Made by a program: the position numbers and the translations under genes | Origin: Hypericum androsaemum | Taxonomy: Eukaryota; Streptophyta; Magnoliopsida; Malpighiales; Hypericaceae | Assembly: GCA_963995505.1 (NCBI GenBank) | Contig: OZ023184.1 | Span: 62,001-126,000, forward strand | DNA length: 64,000 nt | Direction of reading: 5' to 3' | Shown: positions 12,300 through 23,003 of the stretch, piece by piece | Position numbering within the stretch: position 1 is the stretch's first letter | Layout of the letters: each line of letters begins with the position of its first letter | Notes under the pieces: model-generated | What the model was told of the DNA's origin: nothing | The model's input: the letters and a program-made list of their open reading frames with translations, nothing else | Database searches by the model: none

Positions 12300-12472
12300 C
12301 CCTTCGTTCGTTCGCTCTGCCTCCTCGTCCCGTCCCTGCCTCAGCCAGCCTTGCCTCGCCGCTCGCCTCTCCTCGCCGTCGGTCGCCTCGTCTCTCCTCG
12401 CCGTCGCTCGCCTCGCCTCTCCGGCTCCGCTCGCCATCACCGTCGCGTGCCGTCTCGCTCCATCGCCATTAG
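12300..12472 (+). promoter_or_regulatory. Putative GC/CT-rich 5' UTR exon of the MULE PMD gene
   Basis: This is a CTCGCC-rich block unlike its AT-rich surroundings. It ends in a good donor (ATTAG|GTAAAT at 12472/12473). A possible acceptor (TTTAG) is at 12962-12966, directly before the PMD start codon at 12969. The segment between is AT-rich, with TTAATTAG repeats and then about seven copies of a GGTCYGATYGGT-like repeat (12640-12830). A leader-intron-CDS structure is inferred. Confidence 0.45.
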
Positions 12473-12968
12473 GTAAATTTGTTAATTAGTTAATTGGTTA
12501 ATTATTTTGGTTAATAGATTAATTTAATTAGTTAATTATTTTAGTTAATTGTTAATGTTAGTTAATTGGTGATGTTAGTTAAATAGTTTATTGGTTAATT
12601 GTCTTTGTTAATAGAATAATTTTTAGTGAATCAAGGTTCAACCTAGTTGGTCAGATTGGGTCGATCGGTATTTTGGTCTGACCGATCCGACTGATATTTT
12701 GGTCTGATCAGTCTGACTGATATTTTGGTCTGATCGGTCCGACCAAAATTTCGTACGATCAGTTCGACCAAAATATGGTCCGATTGGTTTGACAGAAATA
12801 TAGTCAGACCGGTTCGACCAAAATTGTAAATGTTATATCAATTTATAACGCTATTTGAATTAATTTTTCGATTAATGTTCTAATTGTTCAATGCTTAACA
12901 TTGTTGGATTTGCTAATTTTATTAATATATTGGTAAGTAGAATTGTATGTCTATTGTGTTGTTTAGAT

Positions 12969-14242
12969 ATGGATGCACAGCCATACAGACATCTTCTAGG
13001 GAATGGAGGACCCTTAGATTGGTCGGTATTAGTGCACTAGGATGTGCACCATTCTCAGGAGGTGTAGAACCATGAGGTTCGTGAAGGGATTAACGATAAT
13101 CAGGACACATTGTTGAAGATACACCGACGGAGATGGACGGTGTCTCATGTGCAGAACGAGGCCTTTATAGCATATATGAAGGAGGCAAGTTTCTGGGATG
13201 TGTGGTATATTGGCTGGGTCGTTCTCGAAATGGCATTTGTTACAGTTTTGGTGGAGCGGTGGCGGCCCGAGACCCATACATTCCATATGCCTGTGGGTGA
13301 GATGACTGTTACTCTCCAGGACATTGCTGTGTTGTGTGGGCTTCCTATCGATGGACACCCAGTAACAGGGTTGCAGACACCTCCTGATTGGCACGAGTTG
13401 TGCGTACGTCTATTTGGCATTAACCCGGCGGATACCCCTAAAATGGTTTGGAAAAATCAAATTGCCCTTAAATGGTTCGAGGACCATTTTGACCCTGGTA
13501 CTATCCCGATTGATGCTGGTGATGAGGTCGTAAAATGATATGTTCGAGCAAACATATTGCGACTTATCGGATGCATTCTTTTTCCCGAGTCCAATGATGC
13601 GAGGGTCAACACATACTGGTTGCCACTTCTTGAGAATGTAGAGACAATTGGTTCTTACAGATGGGGTAGTGCTTGTTTGGCACACACGTACAACTATTTA
13701 TGTAAAGCCACAAGCTCGACACGTTCACTTATTACCGGGGCTATGACGCTAGTATGTATGTGGGCTTAGGAACGGATCATCCCAAATCGTTCGGTTTTGT
13801 TAAATCCAGTAGTGCAACAACCAGGGCAAGCACTGGGCATCAGGTACAAATTACTACTTAATGTGCTTTAGCCGCTAATTGACATTATAGACTTGACGTA
13901 GTATATTTATGTCACTGTACATGTGGAGTAAAAAATTAAACAGAGCTGCAAGCAAAAAAATAACAGTCGTATCTGTTTACAGACGCAGGTTGGATGAGCT
14001 TAGAGAATCAGATGTAAGTAATTTATTTATTAAATTATAATGAATATTTTTGACTTAAATCATATTGTGTTGCATATATATTGTATTAGTTAATTCTTGT
14101 TGATTATATCACCATCACCATTTGGACGAGCTACGGGTGTGTGCATTTATTGCAGGTTGTATGGATGCCATATGTAGAGGAATTGGATTTCTGGATTGTG
14201 TTATCAAATGAAGAAAAAGCCAAAACACCCGTGACTAAATGA
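12969..14242 (+). pseudogene. PMD (plant mobile domain, aminotransferase-like) gene of the MULE, broken
   Basis: The reading frame starts MDAQPYRHLLGNGG and continues through the PMD hallmarks HTFHMPVGEMTVTLQDIAVL and CGLPIDGHPVTG. PMD proteins (MAIN/MAIL1 relatives) occur as host genes and inside Mutator and Gypsy elements. In-frame stops interrupt it at 13038, 13065, 13536 and 13767, all in one frame. The stop at 13767 replaces the second Trp of the usual WAWER motif (WA-stop-ER here). Likely 3' exons are 13983-14013 (RRRLDELRESD) and 14156-14242 (VVWMPYVEE), which match the family C-terminus and end at TGA. Every stop is one transition from a sense codon (CAG, CGA or TGG). Confidence 0.82.
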
Positions 14243-14492
14243 AAATCCAATCTGAAATCTACATTTCAGATAACTATAGCATTAAATCTACTTTTCAGAT
14301 AGGGTTATCAGAAGAAGAAGATAAAACACCCGTGACTATTCAAAAATCTACTTTTTGGATGTTATCCAGATAACCCAACATCTGACATGATAGCACTATG
14401 ACCAACACCCGTGAATGGGTGTTGTCTGAATAGTACACCTGTGACTAATACAGACACATCTGACATAATGGCACTATGACCAACACCCGTGA
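14225..14492 (+). promoter_or_regulatory. Five-copy ACACCCGTGA motif cluster
   Basis: ACACCCGTGA occurs at 14225-14234, 14326-14335, 14405-14414 and 14483-14492, with a one-mismatch copy (ACACCTGTGA) at 14435-14444. The last part is a direct repeat with 78-base spacing (CATCTGACAT at 14379 and 14457). The cluster ends about 100 bases before the ATG of the small plus-strand ORF at 14594. A TTTAAATA box near 14530 lies in between, so a promoter role is plausible. Confidence 0.45.
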
Positions 14493-14593
14493 GTGGGTGT
14501 AGTCTGAATTGTTAAAGGTGCGCGTTATGGCTTTAAATAAGAGGTTGAATGTGCAGTTATTATCTGCAATCCAAAGAGAGAAAAAAATTTGAC

Positions 14594-14944
14594 ATGAATC
14601 GCAGGGACGAAGAGAGGTGGATACTACCAGATTTCAATGATGATTATAGGCGTGAACGTCTTAGAGATAGGAGAGAGTATTATGCTGGCTTGCGACGGGA
14701 GTAGATTTTTTGAGTAGTAGAGTCTGAAGTACTTGTAGGAAGTCTACGAATGCTGGACGCGCCTATTTTGAAAAGGAGGTCGTTGGATGTGGAACAAAGC
14801 AATGTAGATTCATTTGAAGTAGCAGTTATAATGATTCGTCAAGAGAATAACCGAATGATGTTGTGACGAAATCGATATCATATGTTAGATTTGGCAAGGA
14901 AGCAAGTGGCAACTTTCTGTAAGGAGCTATCAGATATGCATTGA
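14594..14944 (+). pseudogene. Small unknown MULE gene on the plus strand, three stops
   Basis: One frame runs 116 codons from ATG 14594 to TGA 14942-14944. It is interrupted by stops that arise by single transitions: TAG and TGA just after the GLRRE segment, and TGA after NNRMML. The product would be very charged, with RRERLRDRREYY near residues 16-27 and MIRQENNRMML near the middle. I do not recognise the family. It has its own upstream motif cluster and lies between the PMD gene and the converging minus-strand ORF. Whether it ever encoded a protein is inference from frame length and basic composition. Confidence 0.5.
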
Positions 14945-15107
14945 GAGAGAGTTTTTAATAATCAGGCATACATGTCTGACGAGTACATGTCTGATGAAGA
15001 CTAGAAGGTACATGTCTTAATTGTCTTCATCTGATGTACCATGTTGTAGCATATATATCCACTGTTGTGCTTCCTGATGTTCACCTGATTGAATCATCTC
15101 TTTAATC

Positions 15108-15434
15108 CTATGTGAAATTCCACCAATATGTGTTGATACGCTGTTGAATACGGTTATTTTCTTTCCTTATCCGAAAAATAGCTCTCTGCAAATATTCAGC
15201 ATCAAATCGTGGCATGTTAATGGCTTTTTCTCTAACAACCTTAAGACCAACTCCCTGCACCTCCGAGCGTAACGTCATTGATTGACCAATACGATAAGTC
15301 CATTTGTTCACCATTGTTCTAGCCACATCACGTGTGTTCATCGTTGATGGGTCCATTGGATAATTATACTCGTCTTCTAAAAACCAGTTCTGACCCATCA
15401 GCTTGAATACGTCGCCATGAGTATAATGAGTCAT
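15108..15434 (-). CDS. Small unknown ORF of the MULE (108 residues)
   Basis: An intact frame of 108 residues starts MTHYTHGDVFKLMGQNW and ends in a basic segment (RAIFRIRKENNRIQQRINTYWW). It lies 3' of the MURA gene on the same strand and converges with the small plus-strand ORF. The closing RKENNRIQQR segment resembles the RQENNRMML segment of that plus-strand ORF, which hints that the two small products may be related. I know no family for it. It is the only frame in the element without an internal stop. Confidence 0.5.
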   Translation of the reverse strand: MTHYTHGDVFKLMGQNWFLEDEYNYPMDPSTMNTRDVARTMVNKWTYRIGQSMTLRSEVQGVGLKVVREKAINMPRFDAEYLQRAIFRIRKENNRIQQRINTYWWNFT

Positions 15435-15587
15435 TATTCTACTAAAATAGAGTAAAATAAAACATAAACTTCACGATAAGTTACAAAGAACTTTTAAGAG
15501 TTCAATACATAATACTCAACACAACCCACATCGAGTTTCACAAAATATTATAAAGTACAATCCTTCCAGTTCCAAATTTGTTACAAT

Positions 15588-17750
15588 TCAACGTCCACGA
15601 CGGCGTCTACTCCTACTAGTCTCTTCGGATACAGCTGTCGCTTTAGCCACTTTAGCCGCTCTTGCCGCCGCAACCGCTCTTATATCAGTACAATTAGCTT
15701 TTGTGTGACCCCTTGCTTTACAGAGTGTACATCGTACGAAAGGCACCGTATCCATTTCATTTTGTATTCACTTCCGTGGCTGTCCTCTAACCCTCACTAA
15801 TCTTTTATCTGGAATGAGCCTTAGAACCATTGGGTCTTCAAGATATGGCCAATATTTAGGATTTCCAAGAGGAATAAACTTATGTTGGTAGCAAGCTTGC
15901 GTAGTTTTTAGGCGATAATACTTATCCACAAACATCTTGTAATCGAGGCCAAGTTCAGTACAACACGCCGTCACATGTGAGCACGGATAGTGGTAAGCCT
16001 GAAATTTGCCACAGCCACAAAATCATGTGGCAAGATGTACTGAATATTTTCTGTCTCTCTTTTTTCTTCTCATATTGTATCCAGTGCGAACTTCGCACTC
16101 TTCAACTGTACTGTCAGAAACTCGCACTCTGTGTCCATTGGCCTTTCCCTCCTACTGCTCCAACCTGTTGAGGAGCTTCTTTGACAATACTATTTTGCCA
16201 GTACCACTCTCTTTCATACACTTAGTTGATCTCTCTTCAAAATATTCGGTTAGCTTGTTAAATGTCTCTGCTACCAAGGCAGTCACCGGCAAACTACGAA
16301 CTTTTTTGAAGATAATATTTACGCACTCGGTAATATTTGTCGTCATGTTACCATATCGACATCCGCCATCCCACGCCAAGCTCCACTTGGGCAATTTTTG
16401 TTCATACATCCAGTTGAACACTTCCTGGTCGACTTTCCATATCTCTCGCATATTAGCTTCCAACTTCCACAGTTGTGCTTGCATTCCTACAACCAATATA
16501 GTAATAATATTATATGTGGATTAATAACTTGTAAAATAGTTTTAGACTACAAAATACTCGTGCATGTTACCTGCAATCTTCATGACATTCCTCATGGCGT
16601 CGTTATTGAAGTGTTTGTTAAGATTGCTTGCTACGTGTCGAAGACAATATCGATGGGCGGTATCACTGTCTACTCCCCAACCATACTCCGTATTCATTAC
16701 TTTTAATATGCCTGCATGTCGATCAGAAATAACACATATTCCAAGCCGGCCAGGCGTGACGTACTTCCGGACTTGATCCATGAACCACGGCCAACTATCA
16801 GTGTTCTCACCCTCAACCAGAGCAAATGCTATTAGAATTATAGCATTATTACCATCAATTGCAGTGGCGATCAGGAGGACATGCTTGTATTTTCTATACA
16901 AGAATGTTCCATCAATCTCCAAGACAGGCATGCAGTGTTTGAAAGTTTCAATGCAAGGCTTAAAGCTCCAGAAAACTTGCTTGAAGATCTCTGTTACAAG
17001 CATCAGCGGTTCCATGTAATGGTCGCAACCAGGGAGGGTGTGAAAATATTTATATTCAACAACAGTTCCAGGATTCTTTGCTTTGCATGCCGTAAACTAT
17101 TGTGGAAGGCAATTGTAAGATTCTTGCCAATCCCCCCATAAATCTTGAAACGCCTTCTCTTTTGCCCACCAAGTCTTCGTATACGAGGGTCTATATCGAA
17201 TATGGTCGTGGATCTCCGACTGTATAGTAGACACTCGAATTTCTGGCTATTTTTTTACTCGTTTCTTAATAAATTGTGCAATGAAAGCAGAAGTGAGTTG
17301 TCGATGATCCTACGACTTCCGTAGGCGACCACAGGTATGGGGGTAGGTATGTTTCACTATTTTCCAAGGACTGAAAAGTGTACCCCTTCTTTCCTGTGAC
17401 ACATGGATCTTCCATTTGCAATCATCTGTCTCCCATTTTTTACACTTCACAGAGAAAGTTTTTGGCCTTATTTTTTTCTGACAAACTCGCGCCTATCTTT
17501 CATTACGAATGCCGCGATCTCCCTCATTGCATCAAATTTTCTCTTCCAAATCGTATCCTTTTTTAACAAACCAGAACAACTTCTATATATTAATCGATCG
17601 TAATTCCATTCTTCAGCATAAACAATCATCGATGATTGTTCATTAGGCTCAGTTAGAGCGAGTTGACCGTATTGTTGTTCTCTGTATTGTTGTTCCTCTT
17701 CTTCTTCCTCTTCTTCTTCCTCCTCTTCCTCTTCCTCTTCCTCTTCCTCT

Positions 17751-17782
<32 letters not shown>

Positions 17783-18592
17783 CTCTTCCTCTTCCTCTTC
17801 GTCTTCGTCTTCATCTTCTTCCTCCTCCTCCTCCTCTTCCTCTTCCTCTTCCTCTTCTTCTTCTTCTTCTTTTTTCTCCTCCTCGTCCTCTTCTTCTTCC
17901 TCCTCATCCTCCTCCTCTTCTTCCTCCTCCTCCTCCTCCTCTTCTTCCTCCTCCTCTTCTTCTTCCTCTTCTTCCTCCTCCTCTTATTCCTCTTCTTCCT
18001 CCTCTTCCTCCTCCTCTTCCTCTTCGTCTTCCTCTTCGTCTTCTTCTTCCTCTTCCTCTTCTTCTTCTTCTTCACGATCAAAATTATATGTGGCATATGG
18101 AGCCGTGTCTCTAGGATCATTTTCAAATCAATCAAATATTAGTTCATGAGCAATAGCCATCCCTGTGGACGCACCATCTTGATAGTAATTATCACTACCA
18201 CTAAAGAACAGACTCTCTTCAGCGACAAACGGGTTGTAATCATTAATCACCCTCTTTTTCACAATGATTGTAAGCTTAATCTCCCTCGCCATTGGTCTAA
18301 AGAAGTTAATCATGGTCTGTAGCATTATCCTAACATCTTCATCATCGTTAATAAACATTGGACCAAATTGTCCTCTTCCAAATGGACATCTAAATATCAA
18401 TGGTCCAAATTCTTAATTTGGGCCTATTGGGATCTTTTCATCTACTTTTTTCCGCAAGATATTGTATCTAACAAATTCTTTATGAAACTTCAACTTCTCT
18501 TTCTCACCACCTTCGTAATCAAAACTGGTTTCATTGTTGTTAAAAATTACTCCATCATATTTCAACTTTATTCTTACAATCCGGTTAGCCAT
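15588..18592 (-). pseudogene. mudrA: MURA transposase of the MULE (MuDR/DDE/SWIM/zinc knuckle), broken
   Basis: The minus-strand frame starts at ATG 18592. N-terminal domain: 18592-18130. Long Glu/Asp tract: about 18075-17690. MuDR-type DNA-binding region with KCKKW, CKWKIHVS and HTYPHTC: about 17530-17300. DDE transposase core: 17015-16570, with DGTFL (first Asp at 16911-16913), ISDRHAGI (second Asp at 16722-16724) and YCLRHVASN. An intron lies at about 16565-16497 (CAG|GTAACA to TTGTAG). SWIM finger: CGCGKFQ to PCSH, about 16020-15975. C-terminal zinc knuckle: CTLCKARGHTKANC, about 15740-15700. The end is TGA 15588. In-frame stops (near 18410 and 18130, at 17984-17986, near 17470) and frame changes make it non-functional. 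The domain order is that of MuDR-type elements. Confidence 0.85.
17680..18080 (-). repeat. GAA/GAG/GAC triplet tract encoding an acidic stretch of MURA
   Basis: About 130 consecutive triplets on the minus strand read almost only Glu and Asp in the MURA frame. A single TAA at 17984-17986 interrupts them. The same DNA read in other frames gives long Lys/Arg-rich or Leu/Phe-rich open frames that are artefacts. Acidic runs occur in MULE transposases, but this length suggests slippage expansion. Confidence 0.8.
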
Positions 18593-19671
18593 TATTAAGG
18601 CTGTAATAAAAGAAAATAATATGCAATTCTATATTAGCAGAACAAAACATAATTTATATTAACGAAAATATCATATAAACATACATTCTTCTCCATCATT
18701 TTTTTGCCCAACCTCGGATAACGAAATGGACAACACAATTCGACCAAAATTTACCAAGAAAAGAAGCTCACAATCCAACCGGCCAGACCAGTCAGACTAA
18801 TCAGACCGGTCAGCGGCCCAGTTGGAAATTACAAAAAAATGAACTCACAGTCTAACCAGTCTAACCGGTCCGATTGGTTCAATTAATATAATCGGTTGGA
18901 TCATTCAGTCCGATCAGTTTATCTAACTATACTGGTCAGACCAATAGGGTTGCAAAATTTTATACGAGGCCCACCCCCAAAATTTTCAACCAATCGGATA
19001 AGAAACTCGAAAAATATGCCTGGGTCGGCCACTTGGTCATTTTCTAGAACAATGTTCTAAACATTATAAATATTTCGAGAAAAGTTGATAAATGACGATG
19101 ATTTTTCCATAAAATTAGTATATCTAAAACATCCACATAAAATAGACAAATTATTTTCAACATTCTCTTACATTATGTACCGTATGAACTTAAATATTCT
19201 AGATATACATAAATAATAAGCAAACTTTACATATAAATCAAAGTATTTAAGTAAATTAATTACCTTGATCAAAGCAGAGAGGGTTGAATGATGGCAAGGC
19301 AACGAATGAATTGAAAACTGCTTCGGTATCTCATTTATATAGTAGCCAAACTGCGAAAATCTACTTTACAGATTTCGGAATTGGCTTATCGACCAAGAAT
19401 CGACTAAAAAAGTCAAATTTTGGTCCTTTATAAATTTTTATCGACCAAGAATCTATAAAAAAAGTCACATCTTGACCAAGATCTGACTTTTTTCGCCGAA
19501 TGTTAGATTCGCCAAGAAAAGTCGGATCTTGGTCATCCGACAGAAAAAGTCAGATCTTGGACATTTTTTGGCGTCCGTACCACGTGGACACCACCTCCAC
19601 AATACTTTAAATTCGGATACTTTTTTTTACAAAAAATGATAAATAGTAACACTATTTAGAAAAAAAATTCC

Positions 19672-20444
19672 CATTTTAATGCTGCTGTGTATGTTCCTTG
19701 GGTAGATGACGTGGGGCATTTTAGACAGATGACGTGCCAACGGTCCCCAAAAAATAGTCATCGGGTATTAATTATTCTGTTTCGAGAAAATATATTAAAT
19801 GGTCCAACTACGAGTAACTTATTTTATTTTTAAGCAAGTTGAGAATACAAATCGATCTTGTTTAATCAATTTCATATAATTAACAATGATAAATGAGTCT
19901 AAATTTTGTATTATAGCTCGCAAATTTGTCACTCCCGAAAATTAGGATGGTGTGGAAAGCAAAGCGAGGTATTTTACGTGCTAGGCTTAATTTGGAAAGC
20001 AATCATTTAAAAAAAAATCAAATGCCAAAATGCACGTAGTCTAACGGCATAAAGAGTAAACAGATTCAAGAAAGTTTTGGGTTCAAACTCCAGTAATATT
20101 ATGATGTAAAAATTTATTTTTCAAAAAAAACTGTATGTCAAACCAACTAGAGTAATAAAAAAGTTAGCCTTAAAAAAAGAGTAATAAAAAAGTTAGACTA
20201 GTACATTAAAACACAACTTTCTCTTATAATTTTTTTTGGTGGAAACTCTCTTATAGTTAAGCTAAAGAAAAGGTGAGAAACAACCAAAAAGAAAAAAGGC
20301 AACACGCGGTGACAAGTGATGGACGTCATTGGACGGATGACAGCGAATATGCCTCCGTAAATTGAATAGGGACGGAGGCCTCCTCCCGAATAGGCAGGCA
20401 ATAGTCTTCCTGTATTACCTTTTTTCTTCTTTCCTTATAAAAAA
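19672..20444. other. Intergenic with a SINE-like tRNA-related stretch
   Basis: At about 20035-20110 (+), an A-box-like TAGTCTAACGGCATAA is followed about 45 bases later by a B-box-like GGGTTCAAACTCC. This is the layout of a tRNA-derived SINE head. No clear tail or flanking duplication was found. The rest shows nothing recognised. Confidence 0.4.
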
Positions 20445-21817
20445 GAAAAGTACACTTAAGTACCATGTAGTTTTACCAATTATCACTTGGGTACTTTATA
20501 GTTTCAAAACCGTAAAATAGGTCTAACTTATTTCAATTTTTATCACGGACCGGTCCCGAGGTCCGGTTCATAATTTTTTGGACAAATGGTGTCGTTTTGA
20601 CGCCTACATAGAGCGCCACGTGGTAGTGACGTGTCAGTATGCAAATTACCAAAATAGTCCCTTTTAATTTATATATTTTTATGAAAAATAACTTATCCTC
20701 CCCCTCTCATTCTCTCTTCCCTCATCCTCATCGTCATCCTCATCCTCATCCTCATCCTCTCTCCATTGGTCTCCTCCTCCTCCTCTCTCTCTCTCTCTCC
20801 TCCAGCGACCTCCATCTCCCTCCTCTTCGGTTCCTCCCCGCGGTGCTCGGCGTCAGGAGGCTCGCGCCAAGGCGGAGAAATCTCCTACTACAAGTCCGAT
20901 TCGGGCCCGGAGAAATCTCCTACTACAATAACAAGAACGAGAAAAGGCGGAGGGGTGGTTCCTAATAATCTCTAAAAGAGGAGCTGAAGAATCCCTAAAA
21001 GAGGAGCTGAAGAACCCAACAACGGTGTCGTTTCTGGCCGATGGAGAAAGGATCGAATGCCTACAGTCGCGACGAGGCTCGGCATCCGACGATGGTTGAG
21101 AGCGACAATTGCTGCTTCTTCAGTGCCGCTGCTACGACGTCGTTCCTTCTCTATCTTCTCCCATCGTTTCTCCTTCTTCAGAAGAAACCCAAAATTGTTA
21201 GTTTAAGACAATTCTAAATCAACGCTTTAATGTATGTGGTTGATGGGTCATTCTCAAGTCTTAACTGGGTTCGGTCTTCGGGGGCTAAAGATTTAGTCTT
21301 TCGTTTGCTTTTGCTTCTGTTGGTGTTATGGGTTTTAATTGGAAGATTTGATTCTGGGTTGGTAGCTTAATTAGTTTTGGGTTCGTTCTTGTGGGTCTTT
21401 TGCCTCCTTCATGGAGATTGTAGGATGAGGTTGAGGCTCAAGTACTACGTGGGCCCTTTGGCTTTTTTTGGAAATTTGGCGTGGTGGAGGAAACCGAAGA
21501 TGATGCAAATGGAGGTCGGCGGAGGGAGGAGAGACAAGGAGAGAGGAAAGAGAGGGGGAGGATAAGTGATTTTTCATTAAAAAAAATATATATTAAAAGG
21601 GACTATTTTGGTAATTTGCATACTGACACGTCACTACCACGTGGCGCTCCATGTAGGCGTCAAAACGATGCCGTTTGTCCAAAAAATTACGAACCGGACC
21701 TCGGGACCGATTTGTGATAAAAATTGAAATAAGTTGGACATGTTTTACGGTTTTGAAACCACAGAGTACCCAAGTGATAATCGGTGAAACTACAAGGTAC
21801 TTAAGTGTACTTTTCCC
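20445..21817. mobile_element. Non-autonomous MULE (family B)
   Basis: The inverted ends start GAAAAGTACACTTAAGTACC on the left and GGGAAAAGTACACTTAAG on the complement of the right end. They stay similar for about 370 bases. They contain CACGTGGTAGTGACGTGTCA and its complement. The flanks share TAAAAAA, an imperfect duplication. The inverted arms each encode a similar MKNNLSS / MKNHLSS short frame because they are copies of each other. The body is CT-rich with no transposase. The end sequence matches the element at 28249-29288. Confidence 0.82.
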
Positions 21818-21999
21818 TAAAAAATTGTCAATTAATTTCTAACTAAATTTTAAACATAAATATTTATTAGGAATATATATTTCGTCACAACTATCTTAAA
21901 TTACCTAATTTGAATCACGCGATTAATCAGTTGGATGAATGGAATATTATAACCCAAAAAAGGAAGGGCAGAAACGGCAGAAACTGTTGCCAGTTTGGA

Positions 22000-22134
22000 A
22001 GGAGAGAGAGGAAAAGGAGCAGCGTCTGATCACGCACGCCGAACCTCCGTCTGTCGTCGAGTAGGGAGGGCTTCGTTTGGGTTTGTTCCCTTCCCCCGCT
22101 ATTATTCGGGAAGAGCTGCTGTCCGACTCTAAAG
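22000..22134 (+). promoter_or_regulatory. Putative 5' UTR exon of the TIGR01589-family gene
   Basis: A GA-rich leader-like block ends in a donor (CTAAAG|GTAAAT at 22134/22135). The coding start lies in the next exon, so this would be a non-coding first exon followed by an intron of about 0.86 kb to near 22992. A (TGGATA)n microsatellite at about 22420-22447 lies in that intron. The transcription start is not defined. Confidence 0.5.
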
Positions 22135-23003
22135 GTAAATTTAATTGATGCGGCTGCGGTGTTCTTAAATTCCATTTTCTTATTTGATCGTCTTTTTTTC
22201 ATTTCCCTGGCCTGGCCTGGCCTTAGTTGTTCCACGTTAGGGTTTAACCAATCATTTGGTTCAAGGCTACTCTGTGCTGCTGCATAACTGTCTTCAACTT
22301 GCTTCATCAACTCTAGGACCTTTGTTTTATCTTTTCGACTTTGCAATTAAAGGCCCTGGGTGTGGGGAGAAGCGATTTCGAGTTCCTAGATAGCCTATAA
22401 ATGTGTTAATAGCCACATGTTGGATTGGATATGGATATGGATATGGATCACCACCTTCTTACTGTCGTCGGAAATCTCACTCATCTCTAAATCCTTTGTT
22501 TTGGTTCAGTTTTGTATTATGTTTGAAACAGATTCGCCCCTTCAGGTCTTCCTAATTTCGCGGTCTCAAATCCCAGTCTCTTGCAAACTTGTATTTCATG
22601 TCTATTCTTCTGTTAGTCTTACCGTTCCTGCAATTCTTTTTTCTTTTCTTTTTTTGACTAAAGATCAATTAGTTTACAGCTTTTTTTTTAAGTCTTCTAG
22701 AATTTGATAATAACCGATCAACCACGATTAAATTAGAATGCCTGTTTACAAGTTGTCATCTCTCGAGCAACCTTTTGGTAGCTCTGGACTTCATAATCAT
22801 ATAACTAATTGCATATATAAGCTCTATGATGTGTCATTCATTGAAATTCGGGATCTTAAGTTTACAATTGTAGTACTAGACTGATCACTGATTCATGGTA
22901 GCTTATCAAAACTCAATTTGGAGCATTTTATTTTTTATGCAGAGTTATTGAAATTTCCCTTCTTCAGATTTCTTTTCATCAATTTTGTTGGCAGACCGGA
23001 AAT

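Larger units (their letters stand above)
12009..19671. mobile_element. Four-gene Mutator-like element with MURA and PMD genes (decayed)
   Basis: The ends are inverted repeats of well over 100 bases. Left 12009-12110 matches the complement of 19570-19671, including GTGTCCACGTGG near both ends. The flanks CATTTTAAG (12000-12008) and CATTTTAAT (19672-19680) match at 8 of 9 bases, as expected for a Mutator target duplication. Subterminal zones carry many AAGTCAGATCTTGG-like repeats. Inside are a PMD gene (+), a small ORF (+), a small ORF (-) and a MURA transposase (-), so the plus and minus gene pairs converge near 15.0 kb. All but the 108-codon minus ORF carry stop codons, so the copy is probably inactive. 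The organisation suggests a once autonomous element of 7.66 kb. Confidence 0.88.

Noticed and set aside
17653..18142. Long Lys/Arg-rich and Leu/Phe-rich open frames on both strands
   Set aside because: They are shadow frames of a CTT/CTC triplet tract. The frame continuous with MURA is the Glu/Asp-rich one.
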